Source of the DNA: Cymbidium sinense
Taxonomy: Eukaryota > Streptophyta > Magnoliopsida > Asparagales > Orchidaceae
Reading direction: 5' to 3'
Length of the DNA stretch: 64,000 nt
Assembly: GCA_021442155.1 (NCBI GenBank)
Contig: CM038232.1
Coordinates: forward strand, 65,887,555 to 65,951,554
Position numbers and translations under genes: made by a program. Numbering within the stretch: position 1 is the first letter of the stretch; each line of letters starts with the position of its first letter. The notes beneath the pieces were generated by a model. It saw only the letters and a program-made list of their open reading frames with translations, searched no databases and had not been told where the DNA came from. Shown here piece by piece: positions 50,311 through 62,014 of this stretch.

Positions 50311-51093
50311 ATTTTGTTAGTATATTTATTATGGTGTAGTGTTAGACATTTTGTCACTTTGTGGGAATTATTAATATTATATGTATAATTACGGGTATAA
50401 AAAGAGAGAATATATAAGAATCTAACAATCTTCCAATGGATTTTCCATTAATTAAATTGATAAGAGGAGCAAAAAAAAAATTCTACAGAAATTTTTTTTA
50501 AAAATTTTATCAAAATTCATTGGAAATTCTTTTCGAAGCTTTTTTTTGGCAGAATGTCTATTTTAGATAGTTTTCTCAAATTCTTTTTATTGGTAATTAA
50601 GTTGAGGTTTTCAATGAATTTTTCATTTAAAATCAGTCGGAAAAGATATTTTAGCTAACTTTTTTTGGCAGAATGCATTTTCAACTAAGGATTTATCAAC
50701 GGACAATTTTCTACCTGAAATTCATTGATAATTGAAATTTTCAACAAAAAATGTGTTATTTAGACAAAAAATTCCGCTAGAAATTGAGTGTTTCTATAGT
50801 ATCATTGGTTCTAAATTTGCATGTTTGAACTATAATTTCTTGTATGCATGTACAGTTATTCCTACTAATCCCTATTTTATTGGTTTAGCTAGAATTATTT
50901 TTTCTATTTTAAAATGTCATTTGTGTTAGAATTAGATTATAACCTTTGGGATTTAGGATGAGTGGAGATGAACAACACGAACAAGTGATGTCCTAGGGTT
51001 CTTAAGGTGGTACCCTAAAGAAGGAGACCTACTAAGGAAGAAGAAGAAGACATGAAGAGTCCCATAGGTTAAATTTTATAGTCCTAAGTCAGG

Positions 51094-51105
51094 CTATATA
51101 AATGG
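51094..51105 (+). promoter_or_regulatory. TATA box of promoter-like segment, unit 3
   Basis: ctatataaatgg, about 240 bp before the foldback, unchanged in all three units. Confidence 0.4.
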
Positions 51106-51333
51106 TAGAGCTTAGTTGCTTATTTCTCATTTTCTTTTAAGGTACATAGTGAAACCCATCTACATGGGCCCATTGTTATATTAAATTGATGATTGTTTAA
51201 TTGTTTACTTTGTATTGTGCATTGGACATGTACTTTTTTTAGGTTTCTTTCTTAACTGCAATTAAGTTAACCACTAATTGAACTAACTTCTGACATGTTT
51301 TAGAGAGCCATTAGTCTTAAAATTTGTTGTTAG

Positions 51334-52371
51334 GGTCTTCATAATTCCCACTAGCAGCACTACCTACTACGACTCTAAAAGAAAAGAAAACACTAAAATT
51401 TTTTCATTAAAAATTTTTTTTTTCTTTTCCTTTCACCTGTGACTGCTTTTTATCCGAGGTGTGAGAGCAATGAACTACTCCTGAAACTTTTATTTCCAAT
51501 TTGAAACCCCAAGTTGTGAACTAGACAGAAACCACAAGCCCACCTCTCACAAGAGTTTACAAACAATCACTTCTTCTCCAGTCTTCCGCGCTTAACCCAC
51601 TTCAATGTAGGCATAAAACCAATATATTTATTATAAAAGAGGAGAAAAGAAATCCTTTATATCGAGACTTCAAAATCAGGAACCTGAAAAATCGTAACTT
51701 TTCACCCCTAAAGATCCTACGCATATAACATAGAAAAATTCTTAGAGAAAAAAATATCCCTCTTCACCAGATCTTTAAAATTTCTCACAATTGGAAGCAT
51801 TAAATCCTCATCCTAAGCTGATTTGATAACTCATACAAGAACAAAAATAGGAATGGATAGCTCCCTTACTCCACCTTCTACTGTTTCTCTCTCTTATTAT
51901 TTGAAAGGAAGAGAGCATCCCAGGAGTAGTTCATTGCTCTAGTTGAGAGGGGATTTTTTTTCTAAAGATCTGGTGGAGAGGGATATTTTATAATTTTTTC
52001 TATTTTATGAGCATAGGAGCTTTAGAGGCAAAAAAGCTATGATTTTTCAGGTTTCTAATTTTGAAGTCTCGATAGAAAGGAAATTTCTTCTTTCGTTTTA
52101 TAATAAATATTAGAGTTTCTGCCTACATTAGATTGGAGAAGAAGAGATTAACTCTGTGAGAGGTGGGCTTGTTGTTTCCCAGTCTTGTTCTGGGGTTTTA
52201 AATTGGAAATAAAAGCTTCTGGAGTTGTTCATTGTTCTCACCACTTGGTTAAAAGGGGACAGAAGTGAAAGGAAAAAAAAAAAAGAAATTTTAAAGGACA
52301 AATTTCAATGTTTTCTTTTCTTTTTGATCCATAGTGGGCAGTGGTGCTAGTGGGAAGATACTATGTGGACC
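51334..52371. repeat. Foldback inverted repeat, unit 3
   Basis: The third copy of the ~1-kb inverted repeat. The array ends ~95 bp beyond it. Confidence 0.75.
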
Positions 52372-52465
52372 ATAATAAAGCGCATCTCTAAGACCAACGG
52401 CTTTCGGAAACGTGTCAGAAGCTGGTTCAATTAGTGGTAAACATGACGACAGTTTGGTTAGGTTC

Positions 52466-52832
52466 AAGAAAGCAATATGTGCTTCAGTTTTTAAAACAGA
52501 GTAGCTAAGTACTAATTAATCTATGAAACCTATCAATTTGAGAGACAGAATTCTACAATCTATGAAACCTATCAATTTGAGAAACCTATCAAAAATAGAA
52601 ATTATATTGCGCAATTGTTAAACATTTGAAAATTATAATATCTGAAAGTTTGACTATCGAAAGCAAAACCTCAGTTTGCTCATTCAAAATCTTGATGCGA
52701 TCACCGTCTCATGATTCTGTATAGTTTTCATAAAAACCTGTAACTCTTTGACTCTTCGCTCAGCCCATGCAAGCAGCTAAGAGAAGAAATAGAAGAAGAG
52801 TAACACGCCATTAATTCTATCAGAATTATGAA
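52466..52832. other. Right flank: diverged block-A sequence and unique DNA
   Basis: The first ~95 bp (aaagcaatatgtgc to about 52556) match the second half of block A. The sequence ctatgaaacctatcaattt is then partly duplicated at 52557. The rest is unique in the window. On the minus strand near 52670-52790 about 30 codons are open before a stop; I do not recognise the peptide. Confidence 0.45.
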
Positions 52833-52843
52833 ATAACACTTGA

Positions 52844-52847
<4 letters not shown>
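52833..52847 (+). repeat. Target-site duplication of the LINE, downstream copy
   Basis: ataacacttgaagtt, identical to 59914-59928. The last two T may belong to the A-tail. Confidence 0.85.

Positions 52848-52877
<30 letters not shown>
52846..52877 (-). other. Poly(A) tail of the LINE (poly-T on the plus strand)
   Basis: 32 consecutive T next to the target duplication, the 3' end of the minus-strand element. Confidence 0.9.
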
Positions 52878-52879
<2 letters not shown>

Positions 52880-54494
52880 GAAACCCCATTATTATTTTAT
52901 TACCACAAAATAAGGTATAAGATCCTTAAAAGGGGTTACACTGAACTACTTCAAAGAGCTACAATCAACCTAAGGAGAAAAACCCCAATCTAAATACATC
53001 AAAATAAAAGCATTAAAACAATTTAAAGTAAAATAGTAACTGGAGCAAACCTGCAAAACAATAAGAGAACAGCAAAAAGATATAGCAGTTAAGGTTATGC
53101 CGACAATAAGTGGAGGAAAACACCATAAAGTGATAATGATATTAAGGAAATGTGATAGAATGTCAGCTCAATCACATCCTGTGGGTGATGCAAGTATGAG
53201 GACTCAAGGGTTACATCGGAGCAACTACAAACCAATAGGAAGTGAGATCGTCACCAGCATCATAGCCAACAAACGAGAGAAGGCAAAATCGGTTGTTGAT
53301 AGATAAGTGAGCTTTATAACGCAAACCTAATCAAGCTCATCTTGAGATTAACACCATCCCAATAGAATAGCACAAAAGCCCGAAACCCTCCCTTATAAAT
53401 GACCTTGGGATAGCAAGTGGTGAAGTAAAGCATTGGTATGTAATACAAACATCCAAAATAAATCAAGAATTGAAAGAATAATACCCAATAGTGTATAGGT
53501 AATTCAGTTCATGAATCGAACGATAGAGAACAGTTAATCCGGTGAGAATATCATGATGATATCATCAAGCAAAGAAAGGAAATAGCTATTCCGGCGGAGA
53601 CGGCTTTTTCCAACCAAAGATGAGAAGGCAATAACCAATATAAGCCCAATTTAACCCGAATCATAAGTGACAAAATGCAACAAGGTATTGTATGCTGCAA
53701 ATGTAACAACTAACCAAAGTATAAACCCAAAGAACCAAAGTATAAACCTAATGCACGAATGATTCCATATGAATAAAATAAGGGTGAACAAAAAAAAAAA
53801 AATTTTTTTAGATCTGTTCAAGCGATTTGCACCATAAGCGAAAAAATGAAAGCTCAACTCAACCCAAAGAATCATGGTGACAAGGTAATATGACCACAAA
53901 TGTAAAACAACCAACGATAAACCCGAATTAGAGCTGCAATTCCCATATGAACTAGTAGAACGTAAAAAAATTTGTATAGATCTGCAGTTCCAAGCAGATT
54001 CACAGCCATAAGCAGAATAATTTTCTAGATAATTCATATCAAATCGATCATATAAAGGACAATATAAGCACTATAAGCACCAAAGAAGAATTGCATCCAC
54101 AAGCAAAGACACTCAATTACAAAGGAAACTTTTCCAAATGTGGGATTAAAACAGAAAACCCATGCATGATGCAAGTAGGGGCGAAAACAATCAAATCATG
54201 ATAGAAAAGGTGCAATGCTCCATTTGTAACCAACAACCCAAAAAATTATCCGAAATATCGTTAGAGTAGCTCAAAGAGAGATGCAGAAATCCAGATCAAA
54301 ATTAACCAGGAACAACAGAGATATTCCCCGACAATAACATCAAAAAAAACTTCCATAAATCGAGATATTCACGGCCAACATAGACAGATCTTCAAAATGA
54401 AAATGCTTAATGGGGACGAATCAAGAATCAACAATAACATAAGGTGCAAAGATGAAAAAAGAAGAAGACAAGATGCAAATCAATATGTCATGAT
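52878..54494 (-). other. LINE 3' region with internal repeats
   Basis: Non-coding. It contains two clear and one diverged copy of a segment of roughly 190 bp (about 53650-53840, 53850-54020 and 54215-54400). Each has an atttgtaacaac-type word, a poly-A patch and a tgcaccataagcg / cagccataagcag type end. The 128-codon frame at 53651-54037 lies within these repeats and looks incidental. Confidence 0.5.
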
Positions 54495-54960
54495 CTCGAT
54501 GTAAGGCAAACCCGTCTTGTTAAAGTTAATCCTTTTAAGTGTTTAGGAATAGAATGGTTTTCAAAATTAGTGGGCTCATTCAATCTAGTCCCTAAATTAG
54601 CAAGGTAATCGCAACAAGCATTTCCTTCCATATATGAGTGATTTTGTAACAAAATTGATTGAGCGAATTTTAGTTTGCTTGATTAAATAATATAATTCCA
54701 CATTGCCATTTTTTTCGATTGAGATCAATTAGTAGTAAGGCATCCACTTCGATATTAAGCCAACCTTTACGTAATGCAAGAGCATTAACGCCATTAGTTC
54801 AGCAAAAGGAACTGAGTTAGTAATAATAGGATTAGCAAAGGCCATGAGAACATCACCCTTGAAATTTCTAAAGATGCCACCACAACCAGAAGCATTAGGG
54901 GATACTCCATCGGTGTTAATTTTGATAACGTTATCATGTGGTTTGGCCCAATAAAGTATT
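54495..54960 (-). pseudogene. LINE ORF2 C-terminal RNase H domain
   Basis: Reading from about 54940: I-N-T-D-G with the first catalytic Asp, G-C-G-G-I-F-R-N, A-E-L-M-A-L with the Glu, then the I-E-V-D-A segment with the next Asp. Plant L1 elements often carry this terminal RNase H. A stop near 54660 and later stops interrupt it. Confidence 0.7.
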
Positions 54961-55019
54961 TTGGCTTGATTAGAGGTGTTTGTATCAGCAAATGCAAACC
55001 CAATTTAGAGCGACAAATT

Positions 55020-55910
55020 TACACCTTTTAAGTGTTTATATTTAATAAGGTTGGCTTTAAATAGATCACGGATTTTGAATTTAGTTTTGGCAATTATTTT
55101 GGAATGATTCATAGAAATATCGTATGTTAGCATTATTTTCTAGCCATCCAAATGAACCAGAGAATAATGATCGAAAGAACAATTTTAATATGACCTTTTA
55201 TATTGTTTTTAAAATATATCTCGAGGAGTTGATAAATAGAAAGCGAGCCATTATATTTGTCAATGGAGAAAAGATTATCGTACCAAATCCAAGGTTTAGA
55301 TGCAATCGCTCCATTCACGAATTGGTGATTTACATTTTCAATATGGGAGCAACAATGACATTTTGATGGGAGGTAAAAACCTTTACCCCACATCAAGGAA
55401 TCAATAGGGACAAAGCTTTTTAAGATACGCTAAGTGAGTATGGAATATGAGGTGGGAATATTATTATGCCAAAGTCGAGCATACACTTTGGAATAATCTC
55501 GAGGTTCTTTGATCATAAGCCAAACATTTTTAAAACTGAATTCGCCATTGTGAGAGAGTTTAAAAAGAATCTGGTCTTTTTTATTGGATGTAATGTTTAT
55601 GTTATTGAGTTTGTCTATAAAGGATGAGGGGATATAATCAATGAGCCTGGAAAAGTTCCATTTATTATTATTCCAGAAAGAATTGACTTTGATGGTATCA
55701 ATAGAACATGAGGAAATTAATTCATCAAAAGAGTTATTTCCAAGCCAGTTATCTTGCCAGAAGAAAGAGTTGCCAGAGTTAATGCCCCAAAAAATTAAAG
55801 ATTCTGCCTTCCATTTGATTTTACAAAGTCTTTTCCAATTAGGAGAAGCGTTAGTTTTATAAGAGCAATGGGTGCTTAGATAGGCAATATTTGTTTGTCA
55901 TGAAGTTAGC
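55020..55910 (-). pseudogene. LINE ORF2 zinc-binding reverse-transcriptase-associated region
   Basis: A long stretch reads on the minus strand from about 55835. It runs F-W-Q-D-N-W-L-G, F-K-N-V-W, a W-x-N-N-I-P-T segment, and then D-S-L-M-W-G-K-G-F-Y-L-P-S-K-C-H-C-C-S-H with the paired cysteines near 55340-55380 (zf-RVT type). The 87-codon frame 55133-55396 belongs to it. The zf-RVT part ends in a stop near 55133. The plus-strand ORFs 55124-55366 and 55641-55862 are shadows. Confidence 0.7.
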
Positions 55911-57560
55911 CCAAAGGCTATTGTTGCTTCTAAAATTCCACCAGAGTTTATAAGAGAATGCGTTGATGGTGTCTTTGATAGATTTGCAGTCCAGACCACC
56001 TTCCTCAGATTTTGTGCCAAGAGGACCAGTGTATTTTTGAGGAAGAGGTATTAGACCCCCAAAAAAATTTGTTAATTAGCCTCTCAATTCTATTAATACA
56101 AAAATTGGTTGGAATGATAGTTTGAATAAGATAAAGAGGCATCGAATTAAGGGTACTCTTAATCAGAGTTAACCTCCCTCCAAAGGATAGAAAATGATAT
56201 TCCCAAGAGGAGATACTTGGATATTTTGAGGATTAAATCACAAAAGGTAAGATCTTTTATGTCCTTTGAGAGGAGAGTACCTAGATAATTGATCTAAGAT
56301 GATGTTGATGAAAGTTAGTGATCCTCGTTATCCGATTAATCCTATTATTGTTGATTTTATTAGCGGTTATGAAGCAACATTTATTTTGTTAAGGAGAAGA
56401 CCGCTTTCTTTTATTTTTAAAGAATTTCATAATGGTTTTGATGTGTATAGAAGCATTGCGAAAATAAAACGATAAAATCAAAAAGCAAAGAGTAATGGGA
56501 AATCCACCTTGAGTTTTGTAAATCATACTTGGTTTATTATAGAAAAGATCGTTCTGGATAAATAACACTATAATAAAAAAGCAATGGCGATAATGGATCT
56601 CCTTGTAAGTAGAAGTGAAGAAACCACGATTCTCCATTAACGATAATCGAGAACCAAACATTCGTGATATAATTTTTAATGATACGAATAAATTGCTTTG
56701 AGATTTCAAAAAAGTTGGAGTATAAAGCGAGGAATTCCCAAGAGAGTTTATCAAAGGCTTTAGAAATGTCCAGTTTGAAAGCAATGTTACTCTAATAGGA
56801 ACATCAATATCATGAATCATTTCTTGTGCTAAAAGGATATTATCCCTATGGTTCTCCTTTAATGAAACCAGTTTGATTGGAGATAATGTTCGGCAACAGA
56901 GGGTTGATACGGTTGGCGATTATTTTGGATATTAGCTTGTTAAAAAAGGTGCATAGACTAATCGGTCTAAAGTCATTCCATGTTTTCGGATGGTTGTTTT
57001 TAGGGATAAGTATTATGGAGGTGCTAGAGAAGAATCTAGGAAGGGGTTGCCATTGAAAAAGTCAATAAACTTGATTAAATCGACTTAATAATGGACCAAC
57101 ACGTTGGAAGAATATAGTGTAACCATCGCCAATCAGTCAATTCATGCTTTGGAGAACATTACTAATTTCAGATTCCGTCGGAGACCTACAAAGAGAGATG
57201 TTTTGATCAGAAGTAATTTTTGAGGGAATCAGATGAGGGTTAGCAATAGGTTCCAAGTTAATGTTGTTGTTTAACAAATTTTGGAAATGATGGATAACCG
57301 ATTCTTTAATATCATTTTTATCCGATATCCAATTATCATTATTGTTTTAATTTTCTTAATCGAGTTTATAACTTTTCTTTTGTTGAAAAGAGTGTGGAAA
57401 TATTTTGTGTTTTTGTCGCCATCTGCAATATATTTAGTAGCAACTTTTTGCCGCCAATAAGTTTCCTCCATGTTTTGATATTTAATCAAGTTATCTCTAG
57501 CTTCTGAGTTCATCATTTTATTAGGTCGAACGGCAGCTTCTTCAGAGAGCACACAAGATC
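55911..57560 (-). pseudogene. LINE ORF2 reverse transcriptase
   Basis: Read on the minus strand. The N-terminal E-E-x-Y-W-R-Q-K and D-G-D-K-N-T-K-Y-F-H lie at 57400-57475, the linker typical of plant L1. K-L-D-I-S-K-A-F-D-K-L-S-W-E-F lies near 56735-56790 with the first catalytic Asp. Q-G-D-P-L-S-P lies near 56585-56605. Where the F-A-D-D box is expected, near 56455, the protein runs F-Y-F-R-N-A-S and no A-D-D can be read in any nearby frame. E-G-G-L-D and the W-W-N-F segment lie near 55935-56005. Several frames are needed to read it. Confidence 0.75.
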
Positions 57561-57715
57561 TTCCATAGTTTTAAGATTTGCAAAATATTTTTAAAATGAT
57601 GTTTATTCCACCAGTTGAGTTTGTTTTAATCTTTTAAGTTTAAGCCAAAATGGATCATGCCTTTAATGGAGTTATCGTGGTGAATACGTCAATTAGTGAC
57701 AATGACATAAAGTCA

Positions 57716-58430
57716 TTATGTTGCAACCACATATTTTGGAAATGAAAGGGGATGTGGATATTGAAGTAGGGGTGTTTTCACGATGTCAAGAGAGGCGGAT
57801 CGCAGTGTTCTACTTAAGTGTTCTACTAAGGTATGAGGCCATTGATCAATCCAAAGGTGGTTAACTAGGATACGATTGAGGTGTTGCCAAAGTCTAGAAT
57901 TATTCCACGTGTAGTTGGATCCAGAGAACCCTATATCGGTAAGGTTACAGTCCAGAATCATATTAGCGAAATCTTCCATAGAATTAGATTAGAGATGATC
58001 CCCTTCTTTGAAGTAGAGAGGATGGTGTTGAAATCTCGCCAACCATCCGTGGTTGAGTGACGAGAGGAAGCTAAAGATCTTAAGTTATTCCATAGAATGT
58101 TCCTCCGCTCTATTACAAGATGCATAAATAAAATAGCACAACACGGTGGTGCAATCGAGCATTAATCAATTGTTGATGGTTGTCAAGGATATTGATGCTG
58201 ATAGAATTATTCCAAAACAACCAAATTTTGTTGTTTATGTTGTGAGAAAAATTAGGAAACCTAGTGTTCTAGCTGCAATCTTAGAAGAGTGGATAAGTGG
58301 TTCGATGATAGTAAGGAGATATGTTGAATGCATGAAGAGGCTTCTAACGATTGCAAACTAGAGTAGTCCCAATACCACGAATGTTCCAGATGATGAAATT
58401 AATCATAATTGTTGTAATGGAAAGATTGAT
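57716..58430 (-). pseudogene. LINE ORF2 endonuclease domain
   Basis: Starts near 58405 with I-I-W-N-I-R-G-I-G (catalytic Asn), then T-I-I-E-P-L with the Glu near 58300. G-W-R-D-F-N near 58040 is a damaged G-G-D-F-N. F-S-G-S-N-Y-T-W-N-N-S-R-L-W lies near 57890-57930, and the usual S-D-H motif at the end is not readable. The frame shifts at least twice. The plus-strand ORF 58146-58361 is a shadow. Confidence 0.75.
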
Positions 58431-58455
58431 TGGATGAGAAAGAGGAGGAAGGAAA

Positions 58456-58704
58456 TTAGAGTTGATGTAGGGTTGATGAAGATCTTGTGATTCTGGTTGC
58501 ATTTTTAGAGTTATTTTTGGATTTGAATGATTTTTTTTGTTTATAACTTGAAAAAGGGTCTGTCGTGTCCAAGGTATCTCCGAAAAAAAAGTAGTTTGTG
58601 TGATCCAAAGTTTCATTATTACGCAAAGGAATCATGATGGTAATTTCCCCTTCTTCCATATCAGAGAATGACTGATTAGTTATGCTATCATTTTGGCCAT
58701 TCAA
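58456..58704 (-). pseudogene. LINE ORF1 to ORF2 transition
   Basis: An 82-codon low-complexity frame, G-E-I-T-I-M-I-P-L rich in Asp, Asn and Thr. It is most likely the frameshifted end of ORF1 or the linker before the endonuclease. No motif. Confidence 0.3.
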
Positions 58705-58741
58705 AGTGTTAGGGGATGTAGGAATAGTTTCATCTTCTTTT

Positions 58742-59905
58742 CTAGATTATTGGTTTGTTTTTTTTTTTTTGTTGCTGATCCAAACTAAGATTTATATTCG
58801 AGGTGATGTTCCCAACCCTAAGTTCATCAGAATTTCTTTGTTTTGGGTCATTAGTTGTAAGGGCCTGCATGTTATCAATGGGCATAGTAGTAGGCATATT
58901 TTCTAAGTTCCCAAAACCAACTGTGTCATCAATGTCATTGTTCAACACCTGAATAGCCTCCTTTTGCAATTCAGCCATTCTAGGTAAAGAGTGATTTTGT
59001 GGCGGATGATTATTTTGGTTAGCTTTTGGCACATATGCCATTTTAGTTGGTTGTTCCTTAGTCACCGAAATAGTAGGAATAGGAAGATTGTTTTTTTTGA
59101 GATGTGGATGTAAGATAAAACAATCTGTGTTTTCATGCCCATGAATTTTGCAGTGTGTACAGAAAGAGGGAAAGTTTTCAAATTCAACCTTTTGATTATA
59201 ACCCAATTTTTCAGATCCAATCCAGATTTCTTTTGGATGTTTTTTTGTTATATCAATTTCAACAAGTATCCGAGCTACCGAGGGCCGGGATCTCATGGCC
59301 GTAGCTTGATCAATTTGAAAAAGATAGAATAGCCGACGTGTGTATGCATATTGGGCAAGGCAAATAGGAACAATTGGTGATTCCTCTTTAATATCAAAAC
59401 TAGGTGTCCACTTAAGAAGTCTTGCGAAATAAAATAAAACTCTTGAATAATCCAAATCATTTGATAATTGAATTAGCACATGCCTCGGATCAATCAATCC
59501 ACGTAAAAGTGCCCGTGAGTTTCGGACTATGAAAAAAAAAGGATATTTTCTAAGTTGGCGTTTCAAGTTGAATTTACCCACCAACGAATTCAAATGGCTT
59601 AGCAAGAATTTGACATCCGAATCGACACATTATTGCGGCATACCGAAATCGTAGACATTAGTTTAACCGAGTATTAGGGGAACGGATTTAGAGAGCATCC
59701 TTGAAAGATTTAAGCCGTAGGTAAGGATCGGATCGAAACACCGGGTGCGTTTGTCCGTGAGCCGGAAAAAGCCATTTCCGCCATCCGAAGAGAGGCGGTT
59801 TACATTACCAACTGGAGCAGGGAAGAGATCGATACCAAATCGCGGAAGAACAACGGTTGATTTCAGTCGGAAGCAAGGAAAACACGGGAGCCGCCAGGAA
59901 CGCGC
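58742..59905 (-). pseudogene. LINE ORF1: DUF4283-like domain and CCHC zinc knuckle
   Basis: ORF1 encodes the RNA-binding, gag-like protein of plant L1 elements. The main open frame, 59605-58742, reads L-V-G-K-F, D-P-R-H-V-L-I-Q-L, K-W-T-P-S-F-D-I-K-E-E-S-P-I-V-P and R-P-S-V-A-R-I-L-V-E. It then gives a zinc knuckle C-x2-C-x4-H-x4-C (near 59120-59155) and a low-complexity C-terminal tail. The upstream frame 59920-59663 ends in a stop and would hold the 5' part; one or more indels between 59605 and 59665 separate the two. The D-Y-S-R-V to K-W-T-P interval and the region before the Q-A-T segment are shorter than in typical relatives. The nominal start at 59605 is TTG, so the true start lies upstream. 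Confidence 0.75.
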
Positions 59906-59913
59906 TAGGGTTG

Positions 59914-59928
59914 ATAACACTTGAAGTT
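59914..59928 (+). repeat. Target-site duplication of the LINE, upstream copy
   Basis: ataacacttgaagtt, identical to 52833-52847. Confidence 0.85.
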
Positions 59929-60251
59929 AATTTCGAAGTTTCTGCATGCGAATGATCGAGTATTTATATATTTTAAAAGGCCAGGCCAGACTTTATTTAT
60001 TATCTAAGGGCTGAAAAATATGGTAAGAAAAAGAACAGAAGATATGAAGTATAAATGAGTCAATATAATACATGAAAATTTATTATAGAATAAACTTTGA
60101 TGACTATTATAGGTTTGTAATAATTCATCTTATTAGTTTTAATTCCTCTATTTATGAACTTTCAGAATATACTTATGTTTTGATTCCAAATAGGTTTGCT
60201 CATGGGTGTTTACCTTATGAGGATCTGAAACCTTTATCTTGTCCTTAGATT
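59929..60251. other. Right flank with block-B-like sequence
   Basis: Continues the sequence broken by the LINE. gtaagaaaaagaacagaag at 60028 matches the start of block B of unit 2. No coding frame recognised. Confidence 0.45.
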
Positions 60252-60470
60252 CTAACAAGCATCGACCAACTCGTAAGGTTGTAAGAAGGTTTTTTTTATT
60301 TTTATTTTTTTTAATCTAAGCATAAAAACTCTTAAACTTTTGTAATAGTTTAATCTTTCATTCATTGAAACTTTTCCACTATATGAGAATGAAAACTTTA
60401 TGAACTCCTCCACACCATTTATGAAATCATCTAGAAAATGAACATTATGATGATACTTCCATGCATGCAT
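60252..60470 (-). pseudogene. CACTA transposase-associated domain-like fragment
   Basis: A 72-codon minus-strand frame with H-A-W-K near its start and N-G-V-E-E-F-I-K-F-S-F. This resembles the W-M...GV-x-x-F-x-x-F-A pattern of the transposase-associated domain at the N-terminus of plant CACTA TPases. The Cys-Pro-Cys part that normally follows is absent. Similarity by eye only. Confidence 0.35.
60368..60418. repeat. Direct repeat, first copy
   Basis: A ~50-bp segment around ccactatatgagaatgaaa, repeated at 60631-60682 with few changes. On the minus strand it encodes the E-F-I-K-F-S-F segment. Confidence 0.8.
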
Positions 60471-60630
60471 AATCGATAGTCATATATTTTATATTAAATA
60501 AAAGAAAAGGGATATTAAAAATCAATATTTTAGAGTAGGCTATTAAAATCAATTTAATAATAAATAAGGAGCACATTAACACTAACATACTCCATCACAA
60601 ACACAATACTATATTTTTTTAGCCTTTGAA

Positions 60631-60682
60631 AACTTTTCCACTACATGAGAATGAAAACTTTATGAACTCCAACACAACAATG
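60631..60682. repeat. Direct repeat, second copy
   Basis: The copy of 60368-60418 at a distance of 263 bp, still reading E-F-I-K-F-S-F on the minus strand. Confidence 0.8.

Positions 60683-62014
<1,332 letters not shown>

Larger units (their letters stand above)
48488..50801 (+). mobile_element. CACTA (En/Spm) transposon relic, unit 3
   Basis: The counterpart of 15289-17624. Open frames of 81 codons (49215-49460) and 78 codons (49935-50171) survive in the transposase debris. The stem-loop at its start is damaged. Subterminal region about 50430-50801. Confidence 0.45.
39298..52465 (+). repeat. Composite tandem unit 3, truncated at its right end (about 13.2 kb)
   Basis: The third copy, ending inside ggttaggttcaag at the position equivalent to about 19300 in unit 1 and 35930 in unit 2. 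The reverse TTGACC block and the hairpin series are therefore missing. It has more small deletions than the other copies, for example near 40695 and 41310. Confidence 0.88.
52848..59913 (-). mobile_element. L1-type LINE, full-span insertion (about 7.07 kb)
   Basis: A non-LTR retrotransposon on the minus strand, bounded by a perfect 15-bp duplication. The 5' end, at 59913, begins caaccctagcgcg and is the most GC-rich part of the window. ORF1, endonuclease, reverse transcriptase, a zinc-binding region and RNase H follow in the canonical plant L1 order, then a 1.6-kb 3' region and an A-tail of about 30 nt. The duplication and tail indicate recent insertion, but ORF2 has many frameshifts and stops. 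Confidence 0.9.

Noticed and set aside
5838..52465. Classical tandem LTR retrotransposon array (LTR-internal-LTR)
   Set aside because: Only one LTR-like segment per unit, unit edges lie in non-LTR sequence, and LINE, CACTA and foldback pieces are inside the unit.
53097..53306. 69-codon plus-strand frame
   Set aside because: Lies antisense in the 3' region of the LINE and has no motif.
55124..55366. 80-codon plus-strand frame
   Set aside because: It is the complement of the zinc-binding part of LINE ORF2, which shows family motifs on the minus strand.
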